A DNA stretch of 64,000 bases from assembly GCF_003626645.1 (NCBI RefSeq), contig NZ_RBAM01000008.1:341763-405762 (forward strand). Direction: 5' to 3'. The notes below the pieces were generated by a model. That model saw nothing but the letters and a program-made list of their open reading frames with translations. It did no database searches and had not been told where the DNA came from. This stretch comes from Streptomyces klenkii (GTDB lineage Bacteria > Actinomycetota > Actinomycetes > Streptomycetales > Streptomycetaceae). Shown here piece after piece: positions 1 to 7,066 of this stretch; position 1 is the stretch's first letter; every line of letters begins with the position of its first letter. The position numbers were made by a program, and so were the translations under genes.

Positions 1-225
1 AGGCAGCGGCGGCTGCGGATCCGCGAACCCGGCGTACCCCGCGCCACCGCCTCCGTTACCGCCGTTGCCGCCGTTGCCGCCACCCGCGCCGTCCCCGGGC
101 CAGACGGTCACACCGCTGGCCGTGGTGACCGGCTGCTGCGGCGGGTACGCGGGAGGCCGGGGGTACGCGTAGGGCTGCTGCGGCTGGGGTTCCTGGGCGC
201 CGTAGGGGCGAGTGTCGTCCGTCAT
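1..225 (-). CDS. Pro/Gln/Gly-rich protein, N-terminal 75 residues only (cut by window edge)
   Basis: The reading frame opens with ATG (MTDDTRPYGAQEPQPQQPY) and continues without a stop off the left edge. The visible part is low complexity: a Pro/Gln/Tyr-rich stretch, then a Gly-Gly-Asn repeat near residues 48-60. Streptomyces membrane proteins and trypsin-like proteases often carry such disordered cytoplasmic N-termini ahead of a membrane segment, but neither a membrane segment nor a catalytic domain is inside the window. It reads away from the window and shares the strand of the JmjC cluster to its right, separated by 85 bases. Function cannot be assigned. Confidence 0.6.
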   Translation of the reverse strand, partial: MTDDTRPYGAQEPQPQQPYAYPRPPAYPPQQPVTTASGVTVWPGDGAGGGNGGNGGNGGGGAGYAGFADPQPPLP

Positions 226-310
226 GCCGATGACTCTGCGGCCCGTACATGAGAACTGTCTGAGCGACCACTGAAAACGGGCCGAGAAGTCTGTTCACTC
301 GGTATAAGGG

Positions 311-1255
311 TCACCCGGTAGAAGAACCGGAGTCCGCCGGAGCCCCCCGCATCGCCGCGCGGGCCTGCTCGACGAGGCCCTCCGGAGTGATCGTGGCCAG
401 GACGTCGCGGTAGTGGGCCAGAAGGGTGCCGGCCGCGTCGGTGAGGGCCGGCTCGTCGAGGGGGCGGTCCGCCAGGTCGGGGCCCTCGGCGAGGAGTGCC
501 TGGAGGAGGGCGTAGAGGTGGGCCGTGCCGGCCTCGCGGACGGTCAGGGACAGGTGGGCGGAGGGGGCGTCGCCGACGGCGCTCGCGTGGTGGGCGAAGC
601 CCCTGGGCACGTAGAGGACCTCGCCGGGGCGCAGCACGGTGTCGAGGAGGAGGGGGCCGGGGTCGCCGTCCTCGCGGCGCGGCTCCCAGTTGCCGTCGGC
701 GGGGCCGCCGTACACCCGCCAGCGCTTGGCGCCGCTGATCTGGACGGCCAGGACGTCGGCGTCGTCGCGGTGCACGGGGCGGCCCTGCGTGCCGCCGGGG
801 GTGAGGAAGTAGAACGCCTCGACCTGGCGGCCCAGCAGGTCGCCGACGCCGGTGGCGAGGGCGCGCACGCCCGCGTGCCACTGGTCGACGTACCGCAGGA
901 GGAGCGTGGCCCGCTCGTCGCGGATGAGGGCGCGCACCGCCCCGGCGTCGGCGTAGTCCTCGACCACTTCGCCGAGGACGACCCGGGGGGCGCAGAACCG
1001 GTGGGCGGGCAGCTGGCCGTGCTCCTGGACGAGGTTGATGTAGGGCGCCTTGAGCAGCCCGTGGTCGAGGAGGCGGTCCAGCTCGGCGAGGGGGAAGACG
1101 TCGACGGGCGGATCGTGCGGGCGCAGGACCGCGGGTGCGGTGCGCCAGTGGGCGGCGAGGAAGTGCGGGGTGTCCGCCACGCATCGTTCGAGCCAGTTCA
1201 CGGCCGTGGGCGCAGTCGTGGTCGTGGTCATGGGCTCAGTCGCGGTCGCAGTCAC
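311..1255 (-). CDS. JmjC/cupin-type 2-oxoglutarate Fe(II) oxygenase, paralogue 1
   Basis: A 314-residue protein of the bacterial JmjC (ROX/NO66-like, cupin_4) hydroxylase type. These enzymes use Fe(II), 2-oxoglutarate and O2 to hydroxylate side chains of peptides or proteins. The facial triad is visible: His162-Arg-Asp164 (in VHRDDADVLAVQ), and the distal His at 222 in PRGFAHH. Lys177/Arg178 before WRVYGGPAD is the likely 2-oxoglutarate contact. It is clearly homologous over its whole length to the next gene upstream (shared LERCVAD, LRYV, YGGPAD and PGEVLYVP blocks), so the two arose by tandem duplication. Start: a GTG with GGAGAG 12 bases upstream; an in-frame ATG at 1231 has no ribosome site. 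Last gene of a five-gene run on this strand. The substrate is inferred to be the nearby peptide. Confidence 0.8.
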   Translation of the reverse strand: MTATATEPMTTTTTAPTAVNWLERCVADTPHFLAAHWRTAPAVLRPHDPPVDVFPLAELDRLLDHGLLKAPYINLVQEHGQLPAHRFCAPRVVLGEVVEDYADAGAVRALIRDERATLLLRYVDQWHAGVRALATGVGDLLGRQVEAFYFLTPGGTQGRPVHRDDADVLAVQISGAKRWRVYGGPADGNWEPRREDGDPGPLLLDTVLRPGEVLYVPRGFAHHASAVGDAPSAHLSLTVREAGTAHLYALLQALLAEGPDLADRPLDEPALTDAAGTLLAHYRDVLATITPEGLVEQARAAMRGAPADSGSSTG

Positions 1256-1307
1256 AGCGGGGCTTCGCTCTCCGTCGGATCGGGGTGGTTCAGGCTGTTC
1301 AAGCCGT

Positions 1308-2177
1308 TCAGGCCGTGGGCCGGCTGCTGTGGGCAGCGCGGCGGGCGGCGCCCACGAGGGACTCGGGGGTGGTGCCGGCCAGTCGCGCCCGGAAGTGGTC
1401 GAGGAGGGCGGCCGCGGCCGTGGTGAGCTGGTCGTCGTCGAGGGGCCGGGCGGGCAGGGCGAGGTCCGCGGCGAGCCGGGCGCCGAGTTCGTCGCGCAGG
1501 TGGCGGACGCGGGCCTCGCGGAGGACGACGGTGAGGTGCAGCGACGGCTCGGGGCCGGTCGCACAGGCCGCGTGGGCGAAGCCGTCGGGCACGTAGAGGA
1601 CTTCGCCGGGCCGGACGTCGGTGTCGAGCAGGACCGGGCCGGGGTCGGCGTCGGGCACCGGCTGCCAGTGGGGGTCGGCGGGACCGCCGTACACCTGCCA
1701 CCGCTTGGTGCCGCTCAGCTGGATGACGAGGACGTCCCCGTCGTCGCGGTGGACCGCGCTGGGGTGCCCGGCGTGGGACTGGAAGACGAACGCCTCGGCC
1801 AGCCGGCCGAGCCGTTCCCCGATGCCGGCGGTGAGAGCGCGCACCGGGGCGTGCCAGTGGTTGACGTACCGCAGCTGGAGGGTGGCGTTCTCCTCGCGGA
1901 TGAGGGAGCGGACCCGTACGGGGTCCAGGCAGCCGTCGAGAATCCGGCCCGCGACGAGCCGGGGCGGGCAGTAGCGCTCCTCCGGTATCGGGCCCGCGGC
2001 GGAGTACAGCGCCGCGTACGGGACGCGCAGCAGCCCCCCGTCGATGAGGCCGTCGATGTCGGCGGCGCTCAGGACCTCCGTGGGCGGATCGGCCGGGCGC
2101 AGCAGCGCGGGCCCCTGCTGCCAGTGGGTGTGCAGGAAGGACTGCACGTCCGCGACACAGCGCTCCAGCCGATCCAT
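1308..2177 (-). CDS. JmjC/cupin-type 2-oxoglutarate Fe(II) oxygenase, paralogue 2
   Basis: A 289-residue JmjC-like hydroxylase. The iron-binding motif is His143-Arg-Asp145, the distal His is at 202 in PDGFAHAA, and Lys158 precedes RWQVYGGPAD. The start is ATG with GGGAG eight bases upstream. It begins directly at the conserved LERCVAD block, without the short Thr-rich extension of paralogue 1. It lies 50 bases downstream of the small signal-peptide gene and 52 bases upstream of paralogue 1, so co-transcription is likely. Known bacterial members hydroxylate ribosomal proteins (Arg or His), and others act in peptide natural-product clusters. The pairing with a small Cys-containing peptide suggests the latter here, which is inference. 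Confidence 0.8.
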   Translation of the reverse strand: MDRLERCVADVQSFLHTHWQQGPALLRPADPPTEVLSAADIDGLIDGGLLRVPYAALYSAAGPIPEERYCPPRLVAGRILDGCLDPVRVRSLIREENATLQLRYVNHWHAPVRALTAGIGERLGRLAEAFVFQSHAGHPSAVHRDDGDVLVIQLSGTKRWQVYGGPADPHWQPVPDADPGPVLLDTDVRPGEVLYVPDGFAHAACATGPEPSLHLTVVLREARVRHLRDELGARLAADLALPARPLDDDQLTTAAAALLDHFRARLAGTTPESLVGAARRAAHSSRPTA

Positions 2178-2227
2178 GTTTCCGCTCCCTCTCGCCTTCT
2201 CCTGTGCTCCGGTCGTGATCCGGTCCG

Positions 2228-2419
2228 TCAGATCACGTCGAGCGGGCAGCCGCCGCAGGAGGCCTCGACCTTGGTCTCGGGGGCGGAGGAGGACGAGGCG
2301 ATGGCGTTGGGGGCGAAGATCGCGCCGCCGACGGCGGCGGCGACGGCGACGGACAGCACCGCCTTGCGGGTCAGGGTGGTGCGCGGGCGGGCGGCGGGGG
2401 CTGCGGTGTTCTGGTCCAT
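2228..2419 (-). CDS. Small exported peptide with C-terminal CGGC motif; candidate modified-peptide precursor
   Basis: A 63-residue peptide. Residues 1-22 are polar and basic (TTLTRK), 23-36 are hydrophobic (AVLSVAVAAAVGGA), and an Ala-x-Ala site (NAIA) near residue 41 is followed by SSSSAPETK. This is a plausible Sec signal peptide leaving about 22 mature residues that end in EASCGGCPLDVI. The only two Cys are in the CGGC motif. ATG has TTGGAG nine bases upstream. It is sandwiched between a JmjC-like pseudo-enzyme upstream and two intact JmjC oxygenases downstream on the same strand. This is the layout expected of a ribosomally made, post-translationally modified peptide. No radical-SAM, lanthipeptide or YcaO enzyme is nearby. 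I do not recognise the family. Disulphide formation plus side-chain hydroxylation is inference. Confidence 0.7.
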   Translation of the reverse strand: MDQNTAAPAARPRTTLTRKAVLSVAVAAAVGGAIFAPNAIASSSSAPETKVEASCGGCPLDVI

Positions 2420-2658
2420 GACGGGTCTCCAACTGTCGGGCTGTGCCTACGGGATGGGATGGCGCGAGGCCTGCGGCGCGGGGGCCGGCCGTCTCGCTGC
2501 GCTCCATCCTGGGCCGGGCGGCGGGGCCGCGACAGTCACGGATTCACGGTGCCGGGATCGCGGTGCCGGGATCCCGGTCACGGACGCCCGGGACCGGGAA
2601 AACGCGCCTTTATGACGCCGGAGACGACGCCCGACACGACGTCCGACATGACGCCCGA
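2420..2658. repeat. 239-base spacer with 12-bp tandem units and a 14-bp duplication
   Basis: No gene is supported here. Near 2612-2659 lie four head-to-tail 12-base units (ATGACGCCGGAG, ACGACGCCCGAC, ACGACGTCCGAC, ATGACGCCCGAT), the last touching the stop codon of the cupin-like gene. Near 2548-2575 a 14-base unit, CGGTGCCGGGATCG, is nearly duplicated in tandem. The spacer is upstream of the small peptide gene on its strand, so the repeats could be regulator sites for the adjacent LuxR proteins, or simple slippage products. Nothing distinguishes these. Confidence 0.45.
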
Positions 2659-3114
2659 TCAGGCATCGGCGTACGGCCCCAGGGCCAGCCGTACGTCCCG
2701 CGCTCCCCGGCCCGGCCGCACGCCCGCCGCGTACCCGGCGGGCACGTAGAGGACTTCCCCGGCGCGCAGCCGGAGCTCCGGTCCGGCGGCCTCCGCGGCC
2801 GGCCGGTCCGGCGGGCGGAGCCGCCACCCGCTGCTCCCGGCCTGCTGGAGGACCAGGAGGTCGTACGGTGCGGCGGACATCCCCGCGGACGGCTCTACGG
2901 GCAAGCCCGGCAGCTCGCCGACCGGGCACCCGAGGTGCAGCGCCAGCAGCACGGCCAGGGCGCCGGGCGGGCGGTCCCAGTCGTCCGGGCCGGCGTGTTC
3001 CGGCCACAGCAGGCCGGGGCCCCTCCCCCGGTGCGTCCGTACGAAGAGGGCCAGTTCGGACAGCGGGCGGGTGCCGGCTTCCGCACCGGAGACGCAGGTC
3101 AGCGAGCCTGTCAT
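2659..3114 (-). CDS. Shortened JmjC/cupin-like protein lacking the metal triad
   Basis: A 151-residue protein that aligns with both ends of the neighbouring JmjC enzymes. LALFVRTHRGRGPGLLWPEH matches their FLHTHWQQGPALLRPAD start. LLVLQQAGSSGWRL matches VLVIQLSGTKRWQV, and RAGEVLYVPAGYAAG matches RPGEVLYVPDGFAHA. The middle of about 100 residues is missing. At the positions of the His-x-Asp motif it has Ala/Pro (MSAAPYD), and the distal His is Ala129. It therefore cannot bind iron in the usual way and is probably a substrate-binding or scaffold partner. ATG is preceded by GGGAGGAACACC, a strong ribosome site. It sits between the LuxR-type regulator and the peptide gene. Confidence 0.65.
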   Translation of the reverse strand: MTGSLTCVSGAEAGTRPLSELALFVRTHRGRGPGLLWPEHAGPDDWDRPPGALAVLLALHLGCPVGELPGLPVEPSAGMSAAPYDLLVLQQAGSSGWRLRPPDRPAAEAAGPELRLRAGEVLYVPAGYAAGVRPGRGARDVRLALGPYADA

Positions 3115-3236
3115 GGTGTTCCTCCCTCGGCGGGGCGCGCGGCGGGTGCCGCGGCGGCGCCGAGAACACTGCCGAGGCACCGGAGGAAGGGGAAAGTCAC
3201 GGCTTTGCGCCACAGCGCGGGGCCCGCGACGGGCCC

Positions 3237-4256
3237 TCAGGCCTCGGTCCGGTCCTCCAGCTCCTCCAGCAGCCCCTGCCTGGCCGCGGCGACCCCGGCC
3301 TGGAAGCGGCTCTCGGCGGAGAGCTGGTCCATGATGTCGGCGATGTGGCGGCGCGTGGTGCGCAGCGCCATGCCCAGCCGGCGGGCGATCGCCTCGTCCT
3401 TCAGGCCCGCGGCCAGCAGGCGCAGGATGGTGCGGTCGAGCTCGCCGGAGACCTTGGCGAGCCCGTCGTCGGCGGCGTTGGAGAACGGGGTGGCGGCCTC
3501 CCACGTCTGCTCGAACAACTGGCAGAGGTAGGCGACGGTGTTGGCCTCGCGCACGACGACCGCGCCCCAGGAGCCGTCGGCGGTCGGCAGGAACGCGGTC
3601 TCCCGGTCGAAGACGATGACGCGCCCGAAGAGCTCGTGGCTGGTGCGGTAGCGGCCGCCCAGGGCGGAGGCGGCGGCCACGTACGCCTGGCTGGGGCCGT
3701 GGAACCGCGCCGTGTGGTGGTAGAGCGTGCGCAGCGAGACGCCCCGCTCCAGCAGCGCCCGGTCGCGCAGCAGGGCCTCCTCCATCGCCTCGGGCACGCG
3801 GGAGCCGCCGCCCGGCTGGCTGGTCAGCACCTCTTCGCGGCACTCGCCGGACATCCGCGTGAGCAGGGTGCGGACCTCGGGCAGGGTCGGTATGAGCTCC
3901 AGGCCGCCGGCGCCGCCGGTGCGGTGCCGGTACGCCGGCGCGAAGCCCTCCGCCTCGGCCCGGATCCGGGCGATGCGCAGCTGCTGCTCGCGGATGTCCG
4001 CCTCCAGCGCGGCGATCCGGGGGGCCGTGGCCGCCTCGGGCGCCACGGCGCGCTCCTGGCCCGGGTCGCCGGGGGCGGGCTGGACGAGCCCGGCCTCGCG
4101 CAGCCGGTCCAGGGCCGCCCCGGCCCGCTCCGGGCTCAGCCCCAGGTCCGCGGCGGCGGCCGCGGCGTCGGCGCGCTGGTGGTCCAGCACCCACCCGTAC
4201 AGCGCCACTTCCGCCTCGCCTGCAGCCTCTTGCCCCATTTCCCCCGTTCCCCCCAT
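3237..4256 (-). CDS. Winged-helix plus LuxR-type transcriptional regulator
   Basis: About 339 residues with an N-terminal winged-helix-like segment (LYGWVLDHQRADAAAAAADL, near residues 15-60), a charged helical linker (APRIAALEADIREQQLRIAR), a central domain that resembles the effector half of TrmB/LuxR hybrids, and a C-terminal LuxR/GerE helix-turn-helix (LDRTILRLLAAGLKDEAIARRLGMALRTTRRHI, about 265-300). Several in-frame starts exist (4274, 4256, 4238). 4256 has AGGGGGA five bases upstream. It heads the strand that carries the three JmjC-like genes and peptide, and faces away from a second small peptide gene with a bare LuxR domain, so it is the likely cluster switch. The ligand is unknown. 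Confidence 0.75.
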   Translation of the reverse strand: MGGTGEMGQEAAGEAEVALYGWVLDHQRADAAAAAADLGLSPERAGAALDRLREAGLVQPAPGDPGQERAVAPEAATAPRIAALEADIREQQLRIARIRAEAEGFAPAYRHRTGGAGGLELIPTLPEVRTLLTRMSGECREEVLTSQPGGGSRVPEAMEEALLRDRALLERGVSLRTLYHHTARFHGPSQAYVAAASALGGRYRTSHELFGRVIVFDRETAFLPTADGSWGAVVVREANTVAYLCQLFEQTWEAATPFSNAADDGLAKVSGELDRTILRLLAAGLKDEAIARRLGMALRTTRRHIADIMDQLSAESRFQAGVAAARQGLLEELEDRTEA

Positions 4257-4403
4257 TTGGTCCCCCTGCTTCATGCTGCCATGCAACTTGGTGAGGTATG
4301 TGATCCGTTGCGGCAAGGATACGGACCGGACAGGCTCTTTCCTGTTACCGAAACCGCACTGACCTGCAAGGGTCAACCGCCCTTGCGCACCTGGGAGATC
4401 GCC

Positions 4404-4658
4404 GTGAAGCGCATCCTGCTCGCCGCTGCCGCCGTCACCTCGCTGCTCGCCTTCGCGGCCCCCGGCTTCGACTCCGGCTCCGGCCCCGCCTCCGCCCCGG
4501 CGGGCGAGCGCGTGACGACGGCTACGGCCACGGCGACGGAGGGCGAGCACCCGCCGGTCCTCACACTGCCGACGACCCAGCGCTGCTCCTCCTCGCGGTG
4601 CGGCGGTCCGACCGACACGTCCTGGGGCGGCGGCTCCCCGGCGCGCCCCGCCCTCTGA
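4404..4658 (+). CDS. Small secreted peptide with Cys...CGG motif
   Basis: An 84-residue product starting at GTG (GGGAG upstream). VKRILLAAAAVTSLLAFAAPG forms a clear Sec signal peptide. The mature part is Thr/Pro/Gly-rich with exactly two Cys in RCSSSRCGGPTDTSWGGG. The Cys-Gly-Gly element recalls the CGGC end of the peptide encoded at 2228-2419, although overall similarity is low. The gene is followed 43 bases later by a short LuxR-type regulator and is divergent from the JmjC cluster. It may be a second product, a decoy, or a signal peptide for the cluster. No family was recognised. Confidence 0.65.
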   Translation: MKRILLAAAAVTSLLAFAAPGFDSGSGPASAPAGERVTTATATATEGEHPPVLTLPTTQRCSSSRCGGPTDTSWGGGSPARPAL

Positions 4659-4701
4659 CCCGCAGCCACCCACGTCACCGACCAGCCCGAAGGAGAACCG
4701 G

Positions 4702-4929
4702 ATGAACGCCGGCGCCCCCGCCCTGACCGGCCGCGAGCAGCAGGTGCTCCACCTGCTGAGCAGCGGCGACACCATCTCCTCCATCGCCCGCCAGCTCCGC
4801 CTCAGCCCGCACACGGTCGACACGTACCTGCGCCGCCTGCGCACCAAGACGGGCGCCGCGAACCGCACCCAGCTCGCCGTCTACGCCGTCCGCCACGGCC
4901 TCGCGGGGACAGCCGTCCGCCCCTCTTGA
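4702..4929 (+). CDS. Stand-alone LuxR/GerE DNA-binding domain protein
   Basis: 75 residues that consist almost only of a LuxR helix-turn-helix (LTGREQQVLHLLSSGDTISS, then IARQLRLSPHTVDTYLRRLR). No receiver or ligand domain is present. ATG has AAGGAG seven bases upstream. Such single-domain LuxR proteins are frequent in Streptomyces, for example next to small peptide or oxidoreductase genes, and often act as pathway activators without phosphorylation. It is co-directional with the secreted peptide gene and probably co-transcribed with it. The target is presumably this locus, which is inference. Confidence 0.8.
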   Translation: MNAGAPALTGREQQVLHLLSSGDTISSIARQLRLSPHTVDTYLRRLRTKTGAANRTQLAVYAVRHGLAGTAVRPS

Positions 4930-4982
4930 GGGGTCACCTGAGGGGTCAGCTTGAGGGTCCAGCCGCCTTGAGGAGTCAGCCG
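4926..4982. repeat. Four imperfect short repeats between convergent genes
   Basis: The stop region is repeated: TTGAGGGGTCACC, TGAGGGGTCAGC, TTGAGGGTCCAGCC and TTGAGGAGTCAGCC follow one another, and the last overlaps the stop of the LacI-type gene on the other strand. This is most likely replication slippage in a GC-rich 3' end. No terminator-like stem is evident. Confidence 0.5.
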
Positions 4983-6025
4983 CCGCAGCCGCAGGAGCGC
5001 CGGACCACCAGGGCCGACGGGAACTGCTTGAGCCGCTCGCGGCGCGTGCCCGTCACCCGGAGCGAGTCGTCCAGGACGAGGTCCACGGCGGAGCGGGCCA
5101 TGGCCTGCCGGTCGGAGGCGACCGTGGTCAGCGGCGGGTCGGTCAGGGCCGCTTCCTTGACGTCGTCGAAGCCGGCGACCGCCAGCTCGCCCGGAACGTC
5201 GATGCGCAGCTCGCGGGCCGCCCGGAGCACGCCGATGGCCTGGTCGTCCGTGGCGCAGAGCAGGGCCGGGGGGCGGTCGGGGCCGGCGAGCAGCTCCAAG
5301 GCGATCTTGTAGGCCTCGTAGCGGTTGTAGGGGGCCGGGAAGAGGCGGCCCTCGATGGACTTCCCCGCCTCGCGCATGGCCCGGCGCCAGCCCTCGACGT
5401 GGTCGGTGACGGGGTCGCCGATGGTGGGGGTGCGCTCGGTGCCGCCGAGGCAGGCGACGTACGGGTGGCCGTGCTCCAGCAGGTGGCGGGTGGCGAGCTG
5501 GGCGCCGCCGATGTCGTCCGTGACGACGGCGACGTCGTCGATCGCGTCGGGCCGGCGGTGCATGAGGACCACCCGGGCGTCCCAGGCGTCGATCTCCGCG
5601 GCCGCGTGCTCGCTCGGGCCCTGGCTGATGAGGATCAGGCCGGAGACCCGCATGCCCAGGAACGCGCGCAGATAGTGCACCTCGCGCTCGTCCAGGTAGT
5701 CGGAGTTGCCGACGAGGACCATCTTCCCGCGCTCGGCCGCGGCCTGTTCGACGGCGTGGGCCATCTCGGCGAAGAAGGGCTGGCGGGCGTCCGGGACGAT
5801 CAGGCCTATGAGGTCCGTCCGGCGGGAGGCCATCGCCTGGGCGACCCGGTCCGGCCGGTACCCCAGTTCCTTGATCGCGGCCAGCACGCGCTCGCGCGTG
5901 GCCGGGGCCACCGGCCTCGGCCCGTTGTTGATGACGTAGCTGACCACCGCGGTCGACGTCCCCGCCAGTCTCGCCACATCGTCCCGCGTCACCTTGGCCA
6001 CGCGCGGCAGTCTACGCGGGTCCAC
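4976..6025 (-). CDS. LacI/GalR-family transcriptional regulator (downstream of glnR)
   Basis: A 349-residue LacI-family repressor. The DNA-binding head is VTRDDVARLAGTSTAVVSYVINN, followed by the hinge region (RVAQAMASRRTDLIGLIVPD) and a periplasmic-binding-like sugar-sensing core (PPALLCATDDQAIGVLRAAR, VAGFDD). The C-terminus ends in an unusual CGCGG tail. GTG at 6025 directly follows the stop codon of glnR, suggesting coupling; a second in-frame GTG at 6001 (VAKVTRDD) is the alternative. The same glnR-lacI pairing occurs in S. coelicolor (I recall SCO4159-SCO4158). The inducer and target operon are not visible here. Confidence 0.9.
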   Translation of the reverse strand: MDPRRLPRVAKVTRDDVARLAGTSTAVVSYVINNGPRPVAPATRERVLAAIKELGYRPDRVAQAMASRRTDLIGLIVPDARQPFFAEMAHAVEQAAAERGKMVLVGNSDYLDEREVHYLRAFLGMRVSGLILISQGPSEHAAAEIDAWDARVVLMHRRPDAIDDVAVVTDDIGGAQLATRHLLEHGHPYVACLGGTERTPTIGDPVTDHVEGWRRAMREAGKSIEGRLFPAPYNRYEAYKIALELLAGPDRPPALLCATDDQAIGVLRAARELRIDVPGELAVAGFDDVKEAALTDPPLTTVASDRQAMARSAVDLVLDDSLRVTGTRRERLKQFPSALVVRRSCGCGG

Positions 6026-6802
6026 TCACCGCTCGGCCGGGCGAGCGGCCCCGCTCTCCGCGGCCTCCGGCTCCTTCGCCCGCTGCGCCTGGGCGGAATT
6101 CTTGGCCTTTCCCTCCCCGGGATTGTCGATCTTCTCCGGTACAACAAATCGATAACCGACATTCCGGACGGTGCCGATGAGCGACTCGTGCTCGGGCCCC
6201 AGCTTCGCCCGCAGCCGCCGCACGTGCACGTCGACCGTGCGCGTACCGCCGAAGTAGTCGTAGCCCCAGACCTCCTGGAGCAGCTGGGCCCGGGTGAAGA
6301 CCCGCCCCGGGTGCTGGGCGAGGTACTTCAGCAGCTCGAACTCCTTGAACGTGAGGTCCAGCACCCGGCCCTTGAGCTTCGCGCTGTACGTGGCCTCGTC
6401 CACGGAGAGGTCGCCCGTGCGGATCTCCATGGGGCTGTCGTCCGTGGTGATCTGCTGGCGGCCCATCGCCAGCCGCAGCCGCGCCTCGACCTCGGCGGGG
6501 CCCGCGGTGTCGAGCAGGACGTCGTCCACGCCCCAGTCGGCGGTGACGGCCGCGAGGCCGCCCTCGGTGACGACGAGGATCAGCGGGCAGCCCGGACCGG
6601 TGGAGCGCAGCAGCTGGCACAGGCTGCGCACGTGGGGAAGGTCACGGCGGCCGTCGATCAGTATGACGTCGGCCCCGGGGGTGTCCACGAGGGCCGGGCC
6701 CTCGGCGGGGGCCACCCGCACGCTGTGGAGGAGCAGGCCGAGCGCCGGCAGGACCTCCGTGGAGGGCTGGAGGGCATTGGTCAGGAGCAGCAGGGAACTC
6801 AT
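6026..6802 (-). CDS. glnR: Nitrogen regulator GlnR (OmpR-type orphan response regulator)
   Basis: 258 residues, recognisable almost in full as GlnR: MSSLLLLTNALQPSTEVLPA at the start, and the winged-helix half with FKEFELLKYLAQHPGRVFTR and VDVHVRRLRAKLGPEHESLI. GlnR is the global actinomycete regulator of nitrogen assimilation (glnA, glnII, amtB, nirB) and works without a cognate kinase; the receiver lacks a functional acidic pocket. The C-terminal tail after VVPEK is charged and variable between species. It is the first gene of a pair with the LacI-type regulator. A PHO-box-like direct repeat lies about 180 bases upstream (see 6981-7002), in line with reported PhoP control of glnR in S. coelicolor. 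Confidence 0.95.
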   Translation of the reverse strand: MSSLLLLTNALQPSTEVLPALGLLLHSVRVAPAEGPALVDTPGADVILIDGRRDLPHVRSLCQLLRSTGPGCPLILVVTEGGLAAVTADWGVDDVLLDTAGPAEVEARLRLAMGRQQITTDDSPMEIRTGDLSVDEATYSAKLKGRVLDLTFKEFELLKYLAQHPGRVFTRAQLLQEVWGYDYFGGTRTVDVHVRRLRAKLGPEHESLIGTVRNVGYRFVVPEKIDNPGEGKAKNSAQAQRAKEPEAAESGAARPAER

Positions 6803-6980
6803 CGGCTGCCACCCGCCTCACTGGTCGTACGGTCCTTGCGGACCCGCGCGCTTCGCTCGCCCATGACGTCGGTTCCTCCTCGGTCCCTGCGAAGGGCTAC
6901 CACCCAGGCCTTGCTCTGGGGGAGAGTGCGGCACTGCTTCGTACGGTTGCGTGCGTTCCGGCGCCTTTCGAGGGGCACAA

Positions 6981-7002
6981 GTTCAGCACGTGTTCAGCTC
7001 AT
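6981..7002 (+). promoter_or_regulatory. Putative PHO box in the glnR / hydrolase intergenic region
   Basis: Two adjacent 11-base units, GTTCAGCACGT and GTTCAGCTCAT, match the direct-repeat layout of Streptomyces PhoP sites (seven conserved bases near GTTCACC plus four). PhoP was reported to bind the glnR promoter of S. coelicolor, so this is a credible phosphate-to-nitrogen control site. It could also serve the divergent hydrolase gene 65 bases downstream. The remaining intergenic bases (6803-7066) show no other clear element. Confidence 0.6.
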
Positions 7003-7066
7003 GAATGCACAAAAGGACCCGGGGGCTACTCTGCCCGGATCCTCTCTGCCCAGCAGAATAGCCCAC

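Noticed and set aside
1050..2615. Long open frame on the plus strand opposite the JmjC genes
   Set aside because: It is antisense to two genes with recognisable catalytic motifs; the translation is Gly/Val/Arg-rich without domain features, typical of shadow frames in GC-rich DNA.
2612..2749. Plus-strand frame MTPETTPDTTSDMTPDQ with repeats, a possible peptide gene
   Set aside because: No ribosome site. The repeats come from 12-base DNA units and the frame then runs antisense into the cupin-like gene.
5399..7066. Very long plus-strand frame merging into the hydrolase
   Set aside because: The first 1.6 kb is antisense to lacI-type and glnR genes; only the part from 7067 has hydrolase motifs.
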